Shown: positions 1 to 8,783 of the stretch, in pieces | Layout: the number at the start of each line of letters is the position of its first letter | Numbering within the stretch: the first letter of the stretch is position 1 | From: an uncultured Acidobacteriia bacterium | GTDB taxonomy: Bacteria; Acidobacteriota; Terriglobia; Bryobacterales; Bryobacteraceae | Direction of reading: 5' to 3' | NCBI GenBank assembly: GCA_903875575.1 | Contig: CAIQWJ010000005.1 | Coordinates: 1 to 64,000 of the forward strand | Length of the DNA: 64,000 nt | The notes under the pieces: model-generated | Seen by the model: the letters and a program-made list of their open reading frames with translations, nothing else | The model's database searches: none | What the model was told of the DNA's origin: nothing | Translations under genes and position numbers: made by a program

Positions 1-399
1 CTGAATCACACGAATGTATGCCTGAGGAATCAGCAACTTCCGTGTTTTCCGCCGTGGGAGTGTGTTCTATTGAGGGTGGTCGTCTCGCTCAAAGAGTTCC
101 GGCCGCCAGCTCCTTGCCTCGAAAATGTTCTTCGGAGCGTGCGCCCTTACCCTGGGACGATTGGCATGTTTGGGTTTCGATGGTCATCTCCGCCGAGGAG
201 CTCCGACCCATGGTTCTTTCTCAACTGAATATCCTGTGCGCTGGTTGACGAATCCGAACTCCCAGAGTGCGCCACGCCGGCCTTGCTCGTGCCGGGCCAT
301 TTTCATCCTCAAGAGTGGCCGCCTCGGGCCGTAGAGGTTGACAACTGAATAACCCTGCCGTGCGGCCACAAGCACCGCACACAGCCTGCGCACCTCCCG
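1..399. other. Left-edge stretch without a recognisable gene
   Basis: Only short overlapping open frames are present on both strands and none has a recognisable motif. Two stretches resemble each other on the minus strand (a GYSV-encoding stretch near 345-355 and another near 218-228), but I could not assign them to a family. It may be the continuation of the degraded gene to its right. Confidence 0.4.
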
Positions 400-830
400 C
401 GCGCGTTTCGCATAATCTCCACCTGGTCCGTCGCATTCACCAGCCGCCGCAAGGCTTGCGTGCGGGCGTCAAAGTGGGCGAACTGCGTCCACCATCTCCT
501 CGCTGCTGCGTTCCGCGAAGTGATAAATATCGGCGTAGAGCGCCATGTTGGTGAAGACGTCGGCCCGGTCCTGAAAATCCACCACGTCGAACTGCGGGTG
601 CAGTCGCCTGAACGCGAAGTCTACGGGTAGCTGGCCACGCCGCCAAAAATCCCGTAATTGCTGTTGATGCGGAGCGAGTCGATTCCGCTCACCACGTTCT
701 TCGCTTCAACCCTCATGGATGGCGGAAACTTCCGGGGCCAATCGGCATTTGCCGTCTCGTCGGCATCTCGCCGGGATCGGGCGGTGGTGGCGGGGTTGCC
801 TTTGCGTGAGAAGATGGCAGGGTAGATGGA
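400..830 (-). pseudogene. Frameshifted gene relic, family not identified
   Basis: Three consecutive minus-strand pieces read like protein but sit in different frames. The first contains AKNVVSGIDSLRINSNYGIF and stops just after GGVASYP near 630. The second reads LHPQFDVVDFQDRADVF and then LYADIYHFAERSSEEMVDA before a stop near 475. The third reads FAHFDARTQALRRLVNATD. Together they suggest one protein broken by at least two frameshifts. The second piece has the look of the C-terminal block of an SGNH-type hydrolase (an Asp and a His shortly before the end), but this is a weak impression. No intact start was found. Confidence 0.5.
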
Positions 831-1611
831 AACCACGCGCGAACGCATGACTACAGAGGAAATCAGCCGGGGAATCAGGGAACTGGGGTCGTGGTTCTAT
901 CCTTTCGACTTTGGCGGCGGTGTACGCACCACGGCGATTGTTCCGCCTGCCGTGACGGAGATTTTCGATACGAGACTCCGCATGGTGGATCGCGCACTGA
1001 CTGCGCATTTTGGCCCGCGAATCAGTGGCCTCGAATGCCTGGACATCGGGTGCCATGAGGGGTTCTACTCGCTGGCCATGGCACGGCACGGCATGAACGT
1101 GACCGGCGTGGATGCGCGTCCGGAGAATCTGGAGCGGGCCCGTTTTGTCGCCCGCGCGATGGACATCGATAATGTCGGGTACCGCCTGGGTCGTGTAGAA
1201 GCTCTGGCTTCGGATCTGGGCCGAACCTTCCCGTTGACGCTGTTCCTTGGCGTTCTCTATCACGTGGAAGATCCCATGATGTGTCTGCGGCAGGTCTCCG
1301 CGGTGACCGGTGAGATGTGCATTGTGGAAACGCAGGTGGTCGACGAAGTGGAGGGGACGGCCGAGTGGGGTGCGCGCGACTGGCAGCGGCCCTATCAGGG
1401 GATTCTCGCGCTGATCGATGAAACCGGAGAGTTCGACGCCGGCGTCCGCGAAACCGGCATGACGCCGATGGCGACGTGCCCTTCGCCCAAAGCACTGCGC
1501 TTTATGTTGCGGCAGGCAGGCTTCCGGCGTGTGGAACAGGTGCCGGCCCACGAAGGCGCCTACGAGCAGCACGCGCGTGGCAAGAGAGTCGTCTACGCTG
1601 CCTGGAAGTAA
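826..1611 (+). CDS. SAM-dependent methyltransferase
   Basis: Class I SAM-dependent methyltransferase of 261 residues. Motif I, LDIGCHEGFYS, lies at about residues 72-82, the acidic end of strand 2 is GVDARPENLERA, and the post-motif block reads FLGVLYHVEDPM. The LYH block is reminiscent of CmoB/DUF1698-type and sugar methyltransferases. The start could be ATG 826 or ATG 847; neither has a convincing ribosome site. The gene ends 12 bases before a polysaccharide-exporter ATPase gene, so a role in modifying a surface glycan is plausible. The acceptor cannot be read from sequence. The upstream part of the presumed cluster lies outside the window. Confidence 0.85.
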   Translation: METTRERMTTEEISRGIRELGSWFYPFDFGGGVRTTAIVPPAVTEIFDTRLRMVDRALTAHFGPRISGLECLDIGCHEGFYSLAMARHGMNVTGVDARPENLERARFVARAMDIDNVGYRLGRVEALASDLGRTFPLTLFLGVLYHVEDPMMCLRQVSAVTGEMCIVETQVVDEVEGTAEWGARDWQRPYQGILALIDETGEFDAGVRETGMTPMATCPSPKALRFMLRQAGFRRVEQVPAHEGAYEQHARGKRVVYAAWK

Positions 1612-1623
1612 CAGGGGATTCAT

Positions 1624-2907
1624 TTGGAAGCCGCGGTGAACGCCGTCGAAGTCCGGAACATCTCGAAGTATTACGCGCTGTCGGGCTCGCAGTGGACTCG
1701 TGTGCGACGCATGTTCTCATCCTCGACAGCGGGCGCGGGCCGCGAGTTGTGCGCCCTCCGCGACGTGAATTTCTCGGTGGCTCCGGGCGAGGCCCTGGGT
1801 ATCGTGGGTGCCAATGGTTCCGGGAAAAGCACCCTGCTGCAGATTGTGGCGGGAATCCTCCGGCCCTCCACCGGTGCGGTGACGCTGAATGGGCGATGTT
1901 CCACGCTGCTGGAACTCGGTTCCGGGTTCGCGCCGGAGTTCAGCGGGAGGCAGAACGTGTTCCTGAACGCGACGATTCTGGGTTTGTCGCAGGAAGAGAT
2001 TGCGGAGAAGTTCGATGCGATCCATCGCTTTTCCGGCATCGGCGATTTTATCGACCAGCCGATTCGCACTTACTCGTCCGGTATGGTGTTGCGCCTGGCC
2101 TTCGCGGTGGCCGCGCACTCCGAGCCCCGCATTCTGATCGTCGACGAGGCGCTTGCCGTGGGGGATGTCGCTTTCCGGCAGCGGTGCATGCGGCGCATTC
2201 ATGAATTGCGGGCAGCGGGCGTGACGATTCTCTTTGTGTCGCACGATGCAGGCGACGTGAAGGCTTTATGTGAACGATGTCTCTGGCTGGAGCGCGGCAC
2301 AGTGCGGGGACTTGGCGAGGCAGACGAGGTGGTTGCGAAATACCTGGCCACGACGCTGAATCCTTCCGCGCACGGAGCCGGGACTGCAACTGCCGGGACG
2401 GTGGAGGCCAAGGTTGACAGCGCCGCACATCAACCTGTGGGTGCCCTGCCAAAAGCTGTGGGCGCCCTGCCAAAAGGTACCCATCGGTTCGGCGATGGCG
2501 CGGCGGAGATCACGGCCGTCGGTTTTCCCGGGACGGCGGGCAGTGTGGACTTTCTGCTGCGAACGAGTCTTCGGGCGAAGAGGTCTTTAGTTTCCCCGAT
2601 CATCGGGTTTCTGGTGAGGAACAAAAAGGGCGAGACGATCTTCGGGGCTAATTCAGCAGCTGAGAATCATCCCCTTCCCGCTATGTTGCCGGGTGAGGAA
2701 CACGCGGTCGATTTCCGGCTGACGATGCCGCGACTGGCGGCGGGCGTGTACACCGTATCCGTCGCGATTGCGGTTGGCACGAGCATTGATTTCCGGATCT
2801 GCGATTACATTGAAGACGCCGTGGGCTTCACTGTCGAACCAGAGGCGAGGCCGGTGGATGGATACATGGAACTGCGCTGCAGCGCTGTTACCGTGCATCG
2901 GCACTGA
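1624..2907 (+). CDS. wzt: Wzt-like ABC transporter ATP-binding protein
   Basis: ATPase of an ABC-2 O-antigen/teichoic-type polysaccharide exporter. Walker A GANGSGKST is at residues 62-70, the signature motif is the YSSGM variant near 150, and Walker B LIVDEAL is near 171. These are followed by a C-terminal carbohydrate-recognition domain from about residue 285 that begins FGDGAAEI, as in Wzt proteins that read the chain terminus. The linker carries a seven-residue duplication (VGALPKA, VGALPKG). The start is TTG 1624 or GTG 1636; no ATG is available near the conserved N-terminus. The partner permease (Wzm) is not in the window. The methyltransferase just upstream could cap the chain this domain recognises; that is inference. 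Confidence 0.85.
   Translation: MEAAVNAVEVRNISKYYALSGSQWTRVRRMFSSSTAGAGRELCALRDVNFSVAPGEALGIVGANGSGKSTLLQIVAGILRPSTGAVTLNGRCSTLLELGSGFAPEFSGRQNVFLNATILGLSQEEIAEKFDAIHRFSGIGDFIDQPIRTYSSGMVLRLAFAVAAHSEPRILIVDEALAVGDVAFRQRCMRRIHELRAAGVTILFVSHDAGDVKALCERCLWLERGTVRGLGEADEVVAKYLATTLNPSAHGAGTATAGTVEAKVDSAAHQPVGALPKAVGALPKGTHRFGDGAAEITAVGFPGTAGSVDFLLRTSLRAKRSLVSPIIGFLVRNKKGETIFGANSAAENHPLPAMLPGEEHAVDFRLTMPRLAAGVYTVSVAIAVGTSIDFRICDYIEDAVGFTVEPEARPVDGYMELRCSAVTVHRH
2435..2476 (+). repeat. 21-bp tandem duplication in wzt linker
   Basis: Two adjacent 21-bp copies (2435-2455 and 2456-2476) differ at one base. They encode VGALPKA and VGALPKG in the flexible region between the ATPase and the glycan-binding domain, so the reading frame is kept. 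Confidence 0.8.
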
Positions 2908-3017
2908 CACGTTTCATTTCCTTCGCTAACGCTGCGGATTCTCTTTCGTCACATGGGCGAACGTTTCGACCGCCGGAAAGTCTGTAACCAATCTCCGGCC
3001 GTCGAGTTCGCCTCATT

Positions 3018-5840
3018 ATGCGATTTACCGTCCTGCTTCTTTTTGCGTCCCTGATGCTTTGCGCACAGTCACAATCCGGAGGCCTGTCCGGAACTGTGAC
3101 CGATTCTTCGGGCGCTGTAATACCTGCGGCGCGAGTTGTGCTCAGCAGTGGCGGCCAGCCGCAACGGGAGGTGCGGGCGCAGGCGGACGGGAGCTATTCG
3201 TTCACGGGGCTGGCGGCGAACGAATACAAGGTGACAGTCTCGTATCCGGGATTTGCAGCTTTTGAACGCACGCTGGCGGTTGGGGCCGGAACGGTGACAC
3301 CGCTTCCTGTCCAACTGGTGCCGATCAGCGGGAAACAGGAGGTGAATGTCTCGGCTGAAGCGGCCGCTGTCACTGTGGATTCGGAACATACGGCGTCGGC
3401 AATCGTGATGAAGGCGCAGGACCTGGACGCATTGCCGGACGATCCAGACGATCTCAGCGACATGCTGACGGTGCTGGCGGGACCGTCACAGGCGCCGGGT
3501 GGCGGGGCGTTGCTGGTGGATGGATTCAGCGGTGGGCAGTTGCCGCCGAAGAACACGATCAAAGAAATCCGTCTCAATCAGAACCCGTTTTCCACTGAAT
3601 ATGAGTACCTCGGTTTCGGCCGTATCGAGATCATCACGAAGCCGGGCACGGACACGTTGCGCGGCAACTTTCAACTGACCGACAGCGACTCGCTTTTCAA
3701 TTCCCGCAATCCGTTTGCTGCGAACAAAGCTTCGTATGTGAACCGGAATCTCAATGAAACGCTGAGCGATTCCTTTCGGCACAAGGGTTCGTGGTCGCTC
3801 AATGCCACTCAGAACAGAATCAACAGCAATGCCATCATTCACGCGCTGACTCTGGATACAGCGACCCTGGCGACGGTGCCTGTGGACGAATCGGTCACCA
3901 CGCCGCAGCGCAACCTGGCGGGTACCGCCCGGGTGGATTACCAGTTCTCGCAGAATCACAGCTTAACGGCGCGCTATTCCTACAGCCGGTTCGACCGGGA
4001 GAACAGCGGGATCGGTGCCTATTCACTGGTTTCGCGCGCCTACAGCGGGGAGGGTTTTGGGCACGAATTGCAGTTGACCGAGACCGCGGTAGTGAATCCG
4101 CATATGGCATCGGAAACGCGCTTCGGATATAACCGCAATGGCAATCAACAGTACGGCGACAATTCCGCCCCCGCTATCAACGTGGACGGAGCGTTTAGCG
4201 GAGGCAGTAATCCGGTGGGTGCGGCGTCCGTTGGTCGCGATCACTTTATGGTGCAGAACGTCAGTACCTGGATTCACGGCACTCATACTGTGCGCTTCGG
4301 CGGCGACTGGTATTACGACCGCGTCACCGACGTGGCACCTGCCAATTTTGGCGGCACGTTTACTTTTCTGGGTGTTGGAAATGCGCCGGCACTGGATGCG
4401 AACAATCAACCACTGCCGGGCACGAGTATTTCCATTACATCGCTGGAGCAATACCGGCGGACGCTGCTGTTCGAAAAGCTGGGCTATCCGTATGCCACGA
4501 TTCAGGCTCTGGGCGGTGGCGCTTCGCAATTCTCGATTGCCGGCGGCAACCCGGCGGCACGCGCGAATGAATCGCAGTTCGAGGAGTTCGCGCAGGAAGA
4601 CTGGCGCATCCGGCCGAATTTCCAGCTCAGTATCGGCGTGCGCAGCGAGGTGCAAACGCATCTGCGGAACCCTCTGCCAGTGGTGCCGCGGATCGGGCTG
4701 GCATGGTCGCCAGGCTCGACCGCCGCGAAGCCGGGCAAGACGGTGTTTCGCGTTGGTGCCGGGTTATTCTACGACCGCTTCGGAACCGGCCCTGCGTTGA
4801 CATCCGCGCACTACAACGGCATTACAGAGCAGCAGTATCTCGTCACGAATCCGGGTTTCTTTCAGACGATTCCCTCGCTGGCAACACTGGCCGCGCAACG
4901 GCAGGCACCGGTAACGTGGAGGATGAGCCCCGACATGCGGCCTTCGATCGATAAGATCCAATCCGCCACCATGGAGCGGCAACTGCCACGCAAGACGACG
5001 CTGACGGCCACGTTCCTGCATATTGATGGCAGCTTTCCGTTCATTGCGAATATCAATACGCCTTTGCCCGGCACTTACGATCCGGCGAATCCGGCAAGCG
5101 GCGTACGACCCTATGGCAACGCGGCCGGAAACATTCTGGAGTATCAATCCGGTGGACGTTATAACCAGAAGCTGACGATGATCAAGTGGGATGGCAGGAT
5201 CACACAGAAGATTTCGCTGGTGGCGAACTACACGCTGCAGTTTTCGAATCACGATGGAAACTGGCTGGCGACGCCGTCAAATCCATACAACCGTAAACAG
5301 GACTACGGGCGCGCAGCTTACGACCGGCGACACCAGTTCAATCTCACGGGGACGGTGCAGGCTCCGTGGAAACTGCAGTTCAATCCGATGCTGGTAATGG
5401 CGACGGGCGCACCGTATGATCTGACCATCGGGCATGATTTGAATGGTGATTCCTTCGGGAGCGACCGGCCGGCGTTTGCGACGGACCTCACACGACCGAG
5501 CGTGGTGTTCACGCGCTTCGGTGCGTTCGATACGAATCCGATGCCGGGTCAGACGATTGTTCCGCACAACTATCTGATGAGTGCCGGAATGTGGAATCTG
5601 AATGCGCGACTGGGGCGCACGTTCGGGATAGGGAGGGCGTTGGCTCCGGGCAGCAGCGGTGACAAACGGGTGAAACTGAATGTCAATCTGGATGTGAACA
5701 ACGTGTTCAATCATCTGAGCCCGGGCGGGTATGTGGGGAATCTGTCATCGCCATTGTTCGGGCAGCCCACGGGTGTGACTTTGTTCCGCGAGGCGTCCAA
5801 TTTGCGGCGGATGCAGCTCGGGATGTCCGTTAGTTTTTAG
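3018..5840 (+). CDS. TonB-dependent receptor with carboxypeptidase-like domain (Oar type)
   Basis: Outer-membrane protein of 940 residues with a signal peptide (MRFTVLLLFASLMLCAQS). Residues about 22-100 form a carboxypeptidase regulatory-like fold (GLSGTVTDSSGAVIPAARV). A plug-like segment with IKEIRLNQNPFSTEYEY follows, then a large beta-barrel ending in an aromatic C-terminus (MQLGMSVSF). This is the Oar/CarboxypepD_reg-TonB-receptor architecture that is heavily expanded in Solibacter-type Acidobacteria. Its likely role is uptake or surface binding of a large substrate, possibly a carbohydrate; no substrate-specific partner such as SusD is next to it. Its last 11 bases overlap the end of the convergent gene on the minus strand. 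Confidence 0.9.
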   Translation: MRFTVLLLFASLMLCAQSQSGGLSGTVTDSSGAVIPAARVVLSSGGQPQREVRAQADGSYSFTGLAANEYKVTVSYPGFAAFERTLAVGAGTVTPLPVQLVPISGKQEVNVSAEAAAVTVDSEHTASAIVMKAQDLDALPDDPDDLSDMLTVLAGPSQAPGGGALLVDGFSGGQLPPKNTIKEIRLNQNPFSTEYEYLGFGRIEIITKPGTDTLRGNFQLTDSDSLFNSRNPFAANKASYVNRNLNETLSDSFRHKGSWSLNATQNRINSNAIIHALTLDTATLATVPVDESVTTPQRNLAGTARVDYQFSQNHSLTARYSYSRFDRENSGIGAYSLVSRAYSGEGFGHELQLTETAVVNPHMASETRFGYNRNGNQQYGDNSAPAINVDGAFSGGSNPVGAASVGRDHFMVQNVSTWIHGTHTVRFGGDWYYDRVTDVAPANFGGTFTFLGVGNAPALDANNQPLPGTSISITSLEQYRRTLLFEKLGYPYATIQALGGGASQFSIAGGNPAARANESQFEEFAQEDWRIRPNFQLSIGVRSEVQTHLRNPLPVVPRIGLAWSPGSTAAKPGKTVFRVGAGLFYDRFGTGPALTSAHYNGITEQQYLVTNPGFFQTIPSLATLAAQRQAPVTWRMSPDMRPSIDKIQSATMERQLPRKTTLTATFLHIDGSFPFIANINTPLPGTYDPANPASGVRPYGNAAGNILEYQSGGRYNQKLTMIKWDGRITQKISLVANYTLQFSNHDGNWLATPSNPYNRKQDYGRAAYDRRHQFNLTGTVQAPWKLQFNPMLVMATGAPYDLTIGHDLNGDSFGSDRPAFATDLTRPSVVFTRFGAFDTNPMPGQTIVPHNYLMSAGMWNLNARLGRTFGIGRALAPGSSGDKRVKLNVNLDVNNVFNHLSPGGYVGNLSSPLFGQPTGVTLFREASNLRRMQLGMSVSF

Positions 5841-7152
5841 GACGCGGGGTTACCGTGAGTTTGTGTGCGGCGTCGTTCCACTCAGCCCAGGCCACGGCCC
5901 GGCTGGCGAGCGCCTGTTTCGCTTCGGGTAAGTCCCTGTAGTACGCGAACAGATGGAGCGTGCGGTGGGCGAGATTCCATGCGGCGGAGGCACCCCAGTT
6001 GTGGAATCCGGATGGAAGTCCGTCATAGATAAGAGTGGTGATGTCGGAATTCTTTGCGGCCCAGTGGTTGATGGAATCGACAAAGGCAAATGCGTTGTCG
6101 TCGGCCGCCAGAGCCGCGCGTTCCTCGGCGCGCAGGTGGCGCAGATTCATTGGCATCCACAAAGCGAGGACGAGCCATGCCCAGGCTGGCTTCGTACGTG
6201 TGGCAAAGGCCGCCAGTGCGATCGCGATGCACGCCAGGGGCAGGTAAGTGTAGGCCTCATACAGACGCCCGGGAAGGAAAAGCAGCGTGAAAAAGAAACA
6301 CGCCGTGGCTGCGAGCCCGAACAAGACGCGGCGGTCGCCAATGAACAGAAGCAGGATCAGGAGCAGGCCGCTTCCACGGAACAAAAATATGCGCCGCGCG
6401 TAGAAAGGGACTGTCGCGGCGAGGGCTTGCCAGTTGAAGCGAAAGGTGTATTCGTTGTCCTTGTTGGGATTGAGCAGGATTCCCTGGATGCCGAAAGAGA
6501 GCGACACCAGCAGGAATGGGATGAGTCGCAGATAGCGGCGGTCGCCGAACCAGTGCTCCCAGGCGAGCAGCGCCAGGGGCAGCATGACAGCGAGTTCCTT
6601 CGATTTGTAGGCACACCAGAAGGCGACGAAGCTCAGCACCCAGCGGCGATGCGACCACAGCAGGAGACTGGTGAGGCTGAAGCAGGTACAGAGCAGGTCA
6701 AAGACATACATCGGTTTCCGGTAAGCGTCGAAGGCGGAAGCGCTCAGCAGGAAGAAGGCTACTGCGGCCAAGGCATGCCAGTCTCCGACGCGAAGCCTGC
6801 GCAACAGCAGAAAAAGCAGCAGGCCGTTGATCAGGTGGATAGCGAAGACGGGCGTCATGTACGGCGGGAAGTCTTCGTTAAACTCCGCGCCCATCAGCGC
6901 GAAGTAGAGGTGTCCGACGGGACGGAAGTTGGAAACGTCGAAGAACGGTTTGGCGAAGGCCGCGCCGAATTCGGCGGGGGTGACGCGGGGTGCCCAACTG
7001 ATGTTGTCGAGTTCGTCATCCTGAAAGTAACCGTCGTAGGCGCGATAGTTCAGGGCGATGAAAACGAGCGCGATGGCCAGGGCTGCGGCCAGGAGCGGCA
7101 GTCGCGCGCGGAGCGGACTTTGCTCTTCTTTACTGGACACGGGACTGGACAC
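5830..7152 (-). CDS. Polytopic membrane protein, GT-C glycosyltransferase-like
   Basis: A 440-residue integral membrane protein with about ten hydrophobic segments; the first is at residues 18-36. An acidic periplasmic loop immediately after it ([15 protein letters not shown]) is how GT-C family glycosyltransferases place their catalytic Asp. Other landmarks are [15 protein letters not shown] and the basic, aromatic block [17 protein letters not shown] do not recognise a named family, and activity on a lipid-linked sugar is inference. It is divergent from queC, with 59 bases between the two starts, and overlaps the TonB receptor tail-to-tail. Confidence 0.7.
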   Translation of the reverse strand: MSSPVSSKEEQSPLRARLPLLAAALAIALVFIALNYRAYDGYFQDDELDNISWAPRVTPAEFGAAFAKPFFDVSNFRPVGHLYFALMGAEFNEDFPPYMTPVFAIHLINGLLLFLLLRRLRVGDWHALAAVAFFLLSASAFDAYRKPMYVFDLLCTCFSLTSLLLWSHRRWVLSFVAFWCAYKSKELAVMLPLALLAWEHWFGDRRYLRLIPFLLVSLSFGIQGILLNPNKDNEYTFRFNWQALAATVPFYARRIFLFRGSGLLLILLLFIGDRRVLFGLAATACFFFTLLFLPGRLYEAYTYLPLACIAIALAAFATRTKPAWAWLVLALWMPMNLRHLRAEERAALAADDNAFAFVDSINHWAAKNSDITTLIYDGLPSGFHNWGASAAWNLAHRTLHLFAYYRDLPEAKQALASRAVAWAEWNDAAHKLTVTPRPKN

Positions 7153-7211
7153 GGGTTCGATGTAACGATTCTACGAGAGCACTCGCTATCATCAAAAGGC
7201 AAAGAGTAAAA

Positions 7212-7910
7212 ATGCCTGATTCGAACAAGAAAGCCGTTTGTCTGCTCAGCGGAGGCCTCGATTCCGCGACCTGTCTGGCGCTGGCGCGACGCGACGGTTA
7301 CGATTCCTATGCGCTGTCGTTCGACTACGGGCAACGGCATCTGACCGAACTCGATGCCGCGCGACGCGTAGCGGAGGCGCTGGGGGCCAAAGCGCATCGT
7401 GTGGCGAAGATCGATCTGCGGGTGTTTGGGCATTCTGCGCTGACGGCCGATATCGACGTACCGAAGGGGCGCGACGAGGCGACTATGGGCGAGGGGATCC
7501 CGATTACCTATGTTCCCGCGCGGAATACGATTTTTCTTTCTTTCGCGCTGGCGTGGGCCGAGGTGCTGGAGGCGAGCGATATCTTTATCGGCGTGAACGC
7601 GCTGGATTACTCGGGGTATCCCGACTGCCGCCCGGAGTTCATTGATGCCTTTGAGAAGATGAGCAATCTGGCGACGAAGACCGGGGTGGAGGGGATTACG
7701 CGGATCACAATTCACACGCCACTGATCCAGCTTTCCAAGGCCGGGATTGTGAAGCTTGGTGCGGAGCTTGGCGTGCCGTTCGGGCTGACGCACAGTTGCT
7801 ATGATCCCGACGCTTCCGGCCGTCCCTGTGGCGAATGCGATTCGTGTCTGCTGCGGGCGAAGGGCTTCCGTGAGGCCGGATTAACGGACGACGCTCTGCA
7901 GGTTGCCTGA
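7212..7910 (+). CDS. queC: 7-cyano-7-deazaguanine synthase QueC
   Basis: Makes preQ0 from 7-carboxy-7-deazaguanine, ammonia and ATP for queuosine or other 7-deazapurines. The PP-loop SGGLDS is at residues 13-18. The conserved FDYGQRH follows, and the zinc-binding C-terminal cysteines lie in [18 protein letters not shown]. At 232 residues it has the usual length. The stop codon overlaps the queE start by one base (TGATG), so the two are translationally coupled. No queD or queF lies nearby, and no preQ1 riboswitch could be seen in the 59 bases upstream. Confidence 0.97.
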   Translation: MPDSNKKAVCLLSGGLDSATCLALARRDGYDSYALSFDYGQRHLTELDAARRVAEALGAKAHRVAKIDLRVFGHSALTADIDVPKGRDEATMGEGIPITYVPARNTIFLSFALAWAEVLEASDIFIGVNALDYSGYPDCRPEFIDAFEKMSNLATKTGVEGITRITIHTPLIQLSKAGIVKLGAELGVPFGLTHSCYDPDASGRPCGECDSCLLRAKGFREAGLTDDALQVA

Positions 7911-8584
7911 TGCGCATCTCCGAGATTTTCTATTCGGTGCAGGGCGAAGGCGTGCTGGCGGGCGTGCCTTCGGTCTTTGTGCGCACGAGTGGCTGCAATT
8001 TGCGGTGTTCGTGGTGCGACACGCCGTATACGTCCTGGAAGCCCGAGGGCGAAGAGATGACAATCGACGCCGTAGTGGCGCGTGTGGCGGAGTATCCGAC
8101 GGCGCGGCACGTGGTGGTGACCGGCGGGGAACCGATGATCGCGAACGGCGTGGTGGAGCTTTCGGAAAAGCTGAGGGCATGCGGTCTGCATATCACGTTT
8201 GAGACGGCGGGCACGGTGTTTGCGCCGGTGGCGTGCGATCTGATGAGCATCAGTCCGAAGCTGGCGAATTCGACGCCGGAGGGTGTCTACCAGGAACGGC
8301 ACGAACAGCTGCGGTTGCAGCCGGATGTGCTGCGACGGTTGACGCGCGAGTGCGACTATCAACTGAAGTTCGTGGTGGCGCGTGAAGAGGATCTGGCGGA
8401 GTTGCAGGCGATTGTGAAGATGCTGGATGCGCCGGCGGAGAAGGTGATCCTGATGCCGGAAGGGGTTTCGGGGGAGATCCAGAGCGAGCGCGGGGTGTGG
8501 ATTGCGGAGTTATGTAAGGCGCATGGATACCGGTTCGGGCCGCGGCTGCATGTGTATTTGTACGGGAACCGCCGGGGCGTTTAG
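7910..8584 (+). CDS. queE: 7-carboxy-7-deazaguanine synthase QueE (radical SAM)
   Basis: Radical SAM enzyme that contracts the ring of 6-carboxy-tetrahydropterin to CDG, the substrate of QueC. The Fe-S motif is CNLRCSWC at residues 29-36 (CxxxCxxC), preceded by the substrate-contact block FYSVQGEGVLAGVPSVFVR, and VVVTGGEPM follows. At 224 residues it is the normal length for the family. The gene overlaps queC by one base, and its stop codon lies in the loop of a strong hairpin. Confidence 0.97.
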   Translation: MRISEIFYSVQGEGVLAGVPSVFVRTSGCNLRCSWCDTPYTSWKPEGEEMTIDAVVARVAEYPTARHVVVTGGEPMIANGVVELSEKLRACGLHITFETAGTVFAPVACDLMSISPKLANSTPEGVYQERHEQLRLQPDVLRRLTRECDYQLKFVVAREEDLAELQAIVKMLDAPAEKVILMPEGVSGEIQSERGVWIAELCKAHGYRFGPRLHVYLYGNRRGV

Positions 8585-8593
8585 CCCCGGCGG
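8569..8593 (+). terminator. Hairpin containing the queE stop codon
   Basis: A perfect 10-bp GC stem (CCGCCGGGGC paired with GCCCCGGCGG) encloses the 5-base loop GTTTA, and the queE stop TAG spans the loop and the start of the 3' arm. No U-tract follows, so this is either a Rho-independent terminator of weak type or an mRNA-stabilising 3' end. Confidence 0.6.
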
Positions 8594-8783
8594 CGCAGAG
8601 CAGCGCGACCAGCATGAAAGGCGGCCACGTTCGTGATTGACCCTGGCCCCGGTCACGCGGGACCGGCATTTCGACAAGCTTCCGCAGTTGCGCCGCGCGA
8701 TGTAAGGCGAGTGAAGCGTCGGCGCTCAGGCCGAGTGCCACTCTCAGAAGGGTTCACGCCACCGTTTGAGACAATGATGGAAC
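8594..8783. other. queE-asnB intergenic region
   Basis: No convincing gene. Open frames here on the minus strand are continuations of antisense reading through queE. The region should hold the asnB promoter, but no clear -35/-10 pair was recognised. Confidence 0.4.

Noticed and set aside
706-1623. 305-codon minus-strand open frame
   Set aside because: Antisense to the methyltransferase at 826-1611, which has a SAM motif; composition is typical of a shadow.
7153-7211. preQ1 riboswitch before queC
   Set aside because: The 59 bases lack the conserved A-rich tail and C-rich loop of known preQ1 classes.
8250-8741. 163-codon minus-strand open frame reaching into the queE-asnB gap
   Set aside because: Most of it is antisense to queE, and the part in the gap shows no motif or ribosome site.
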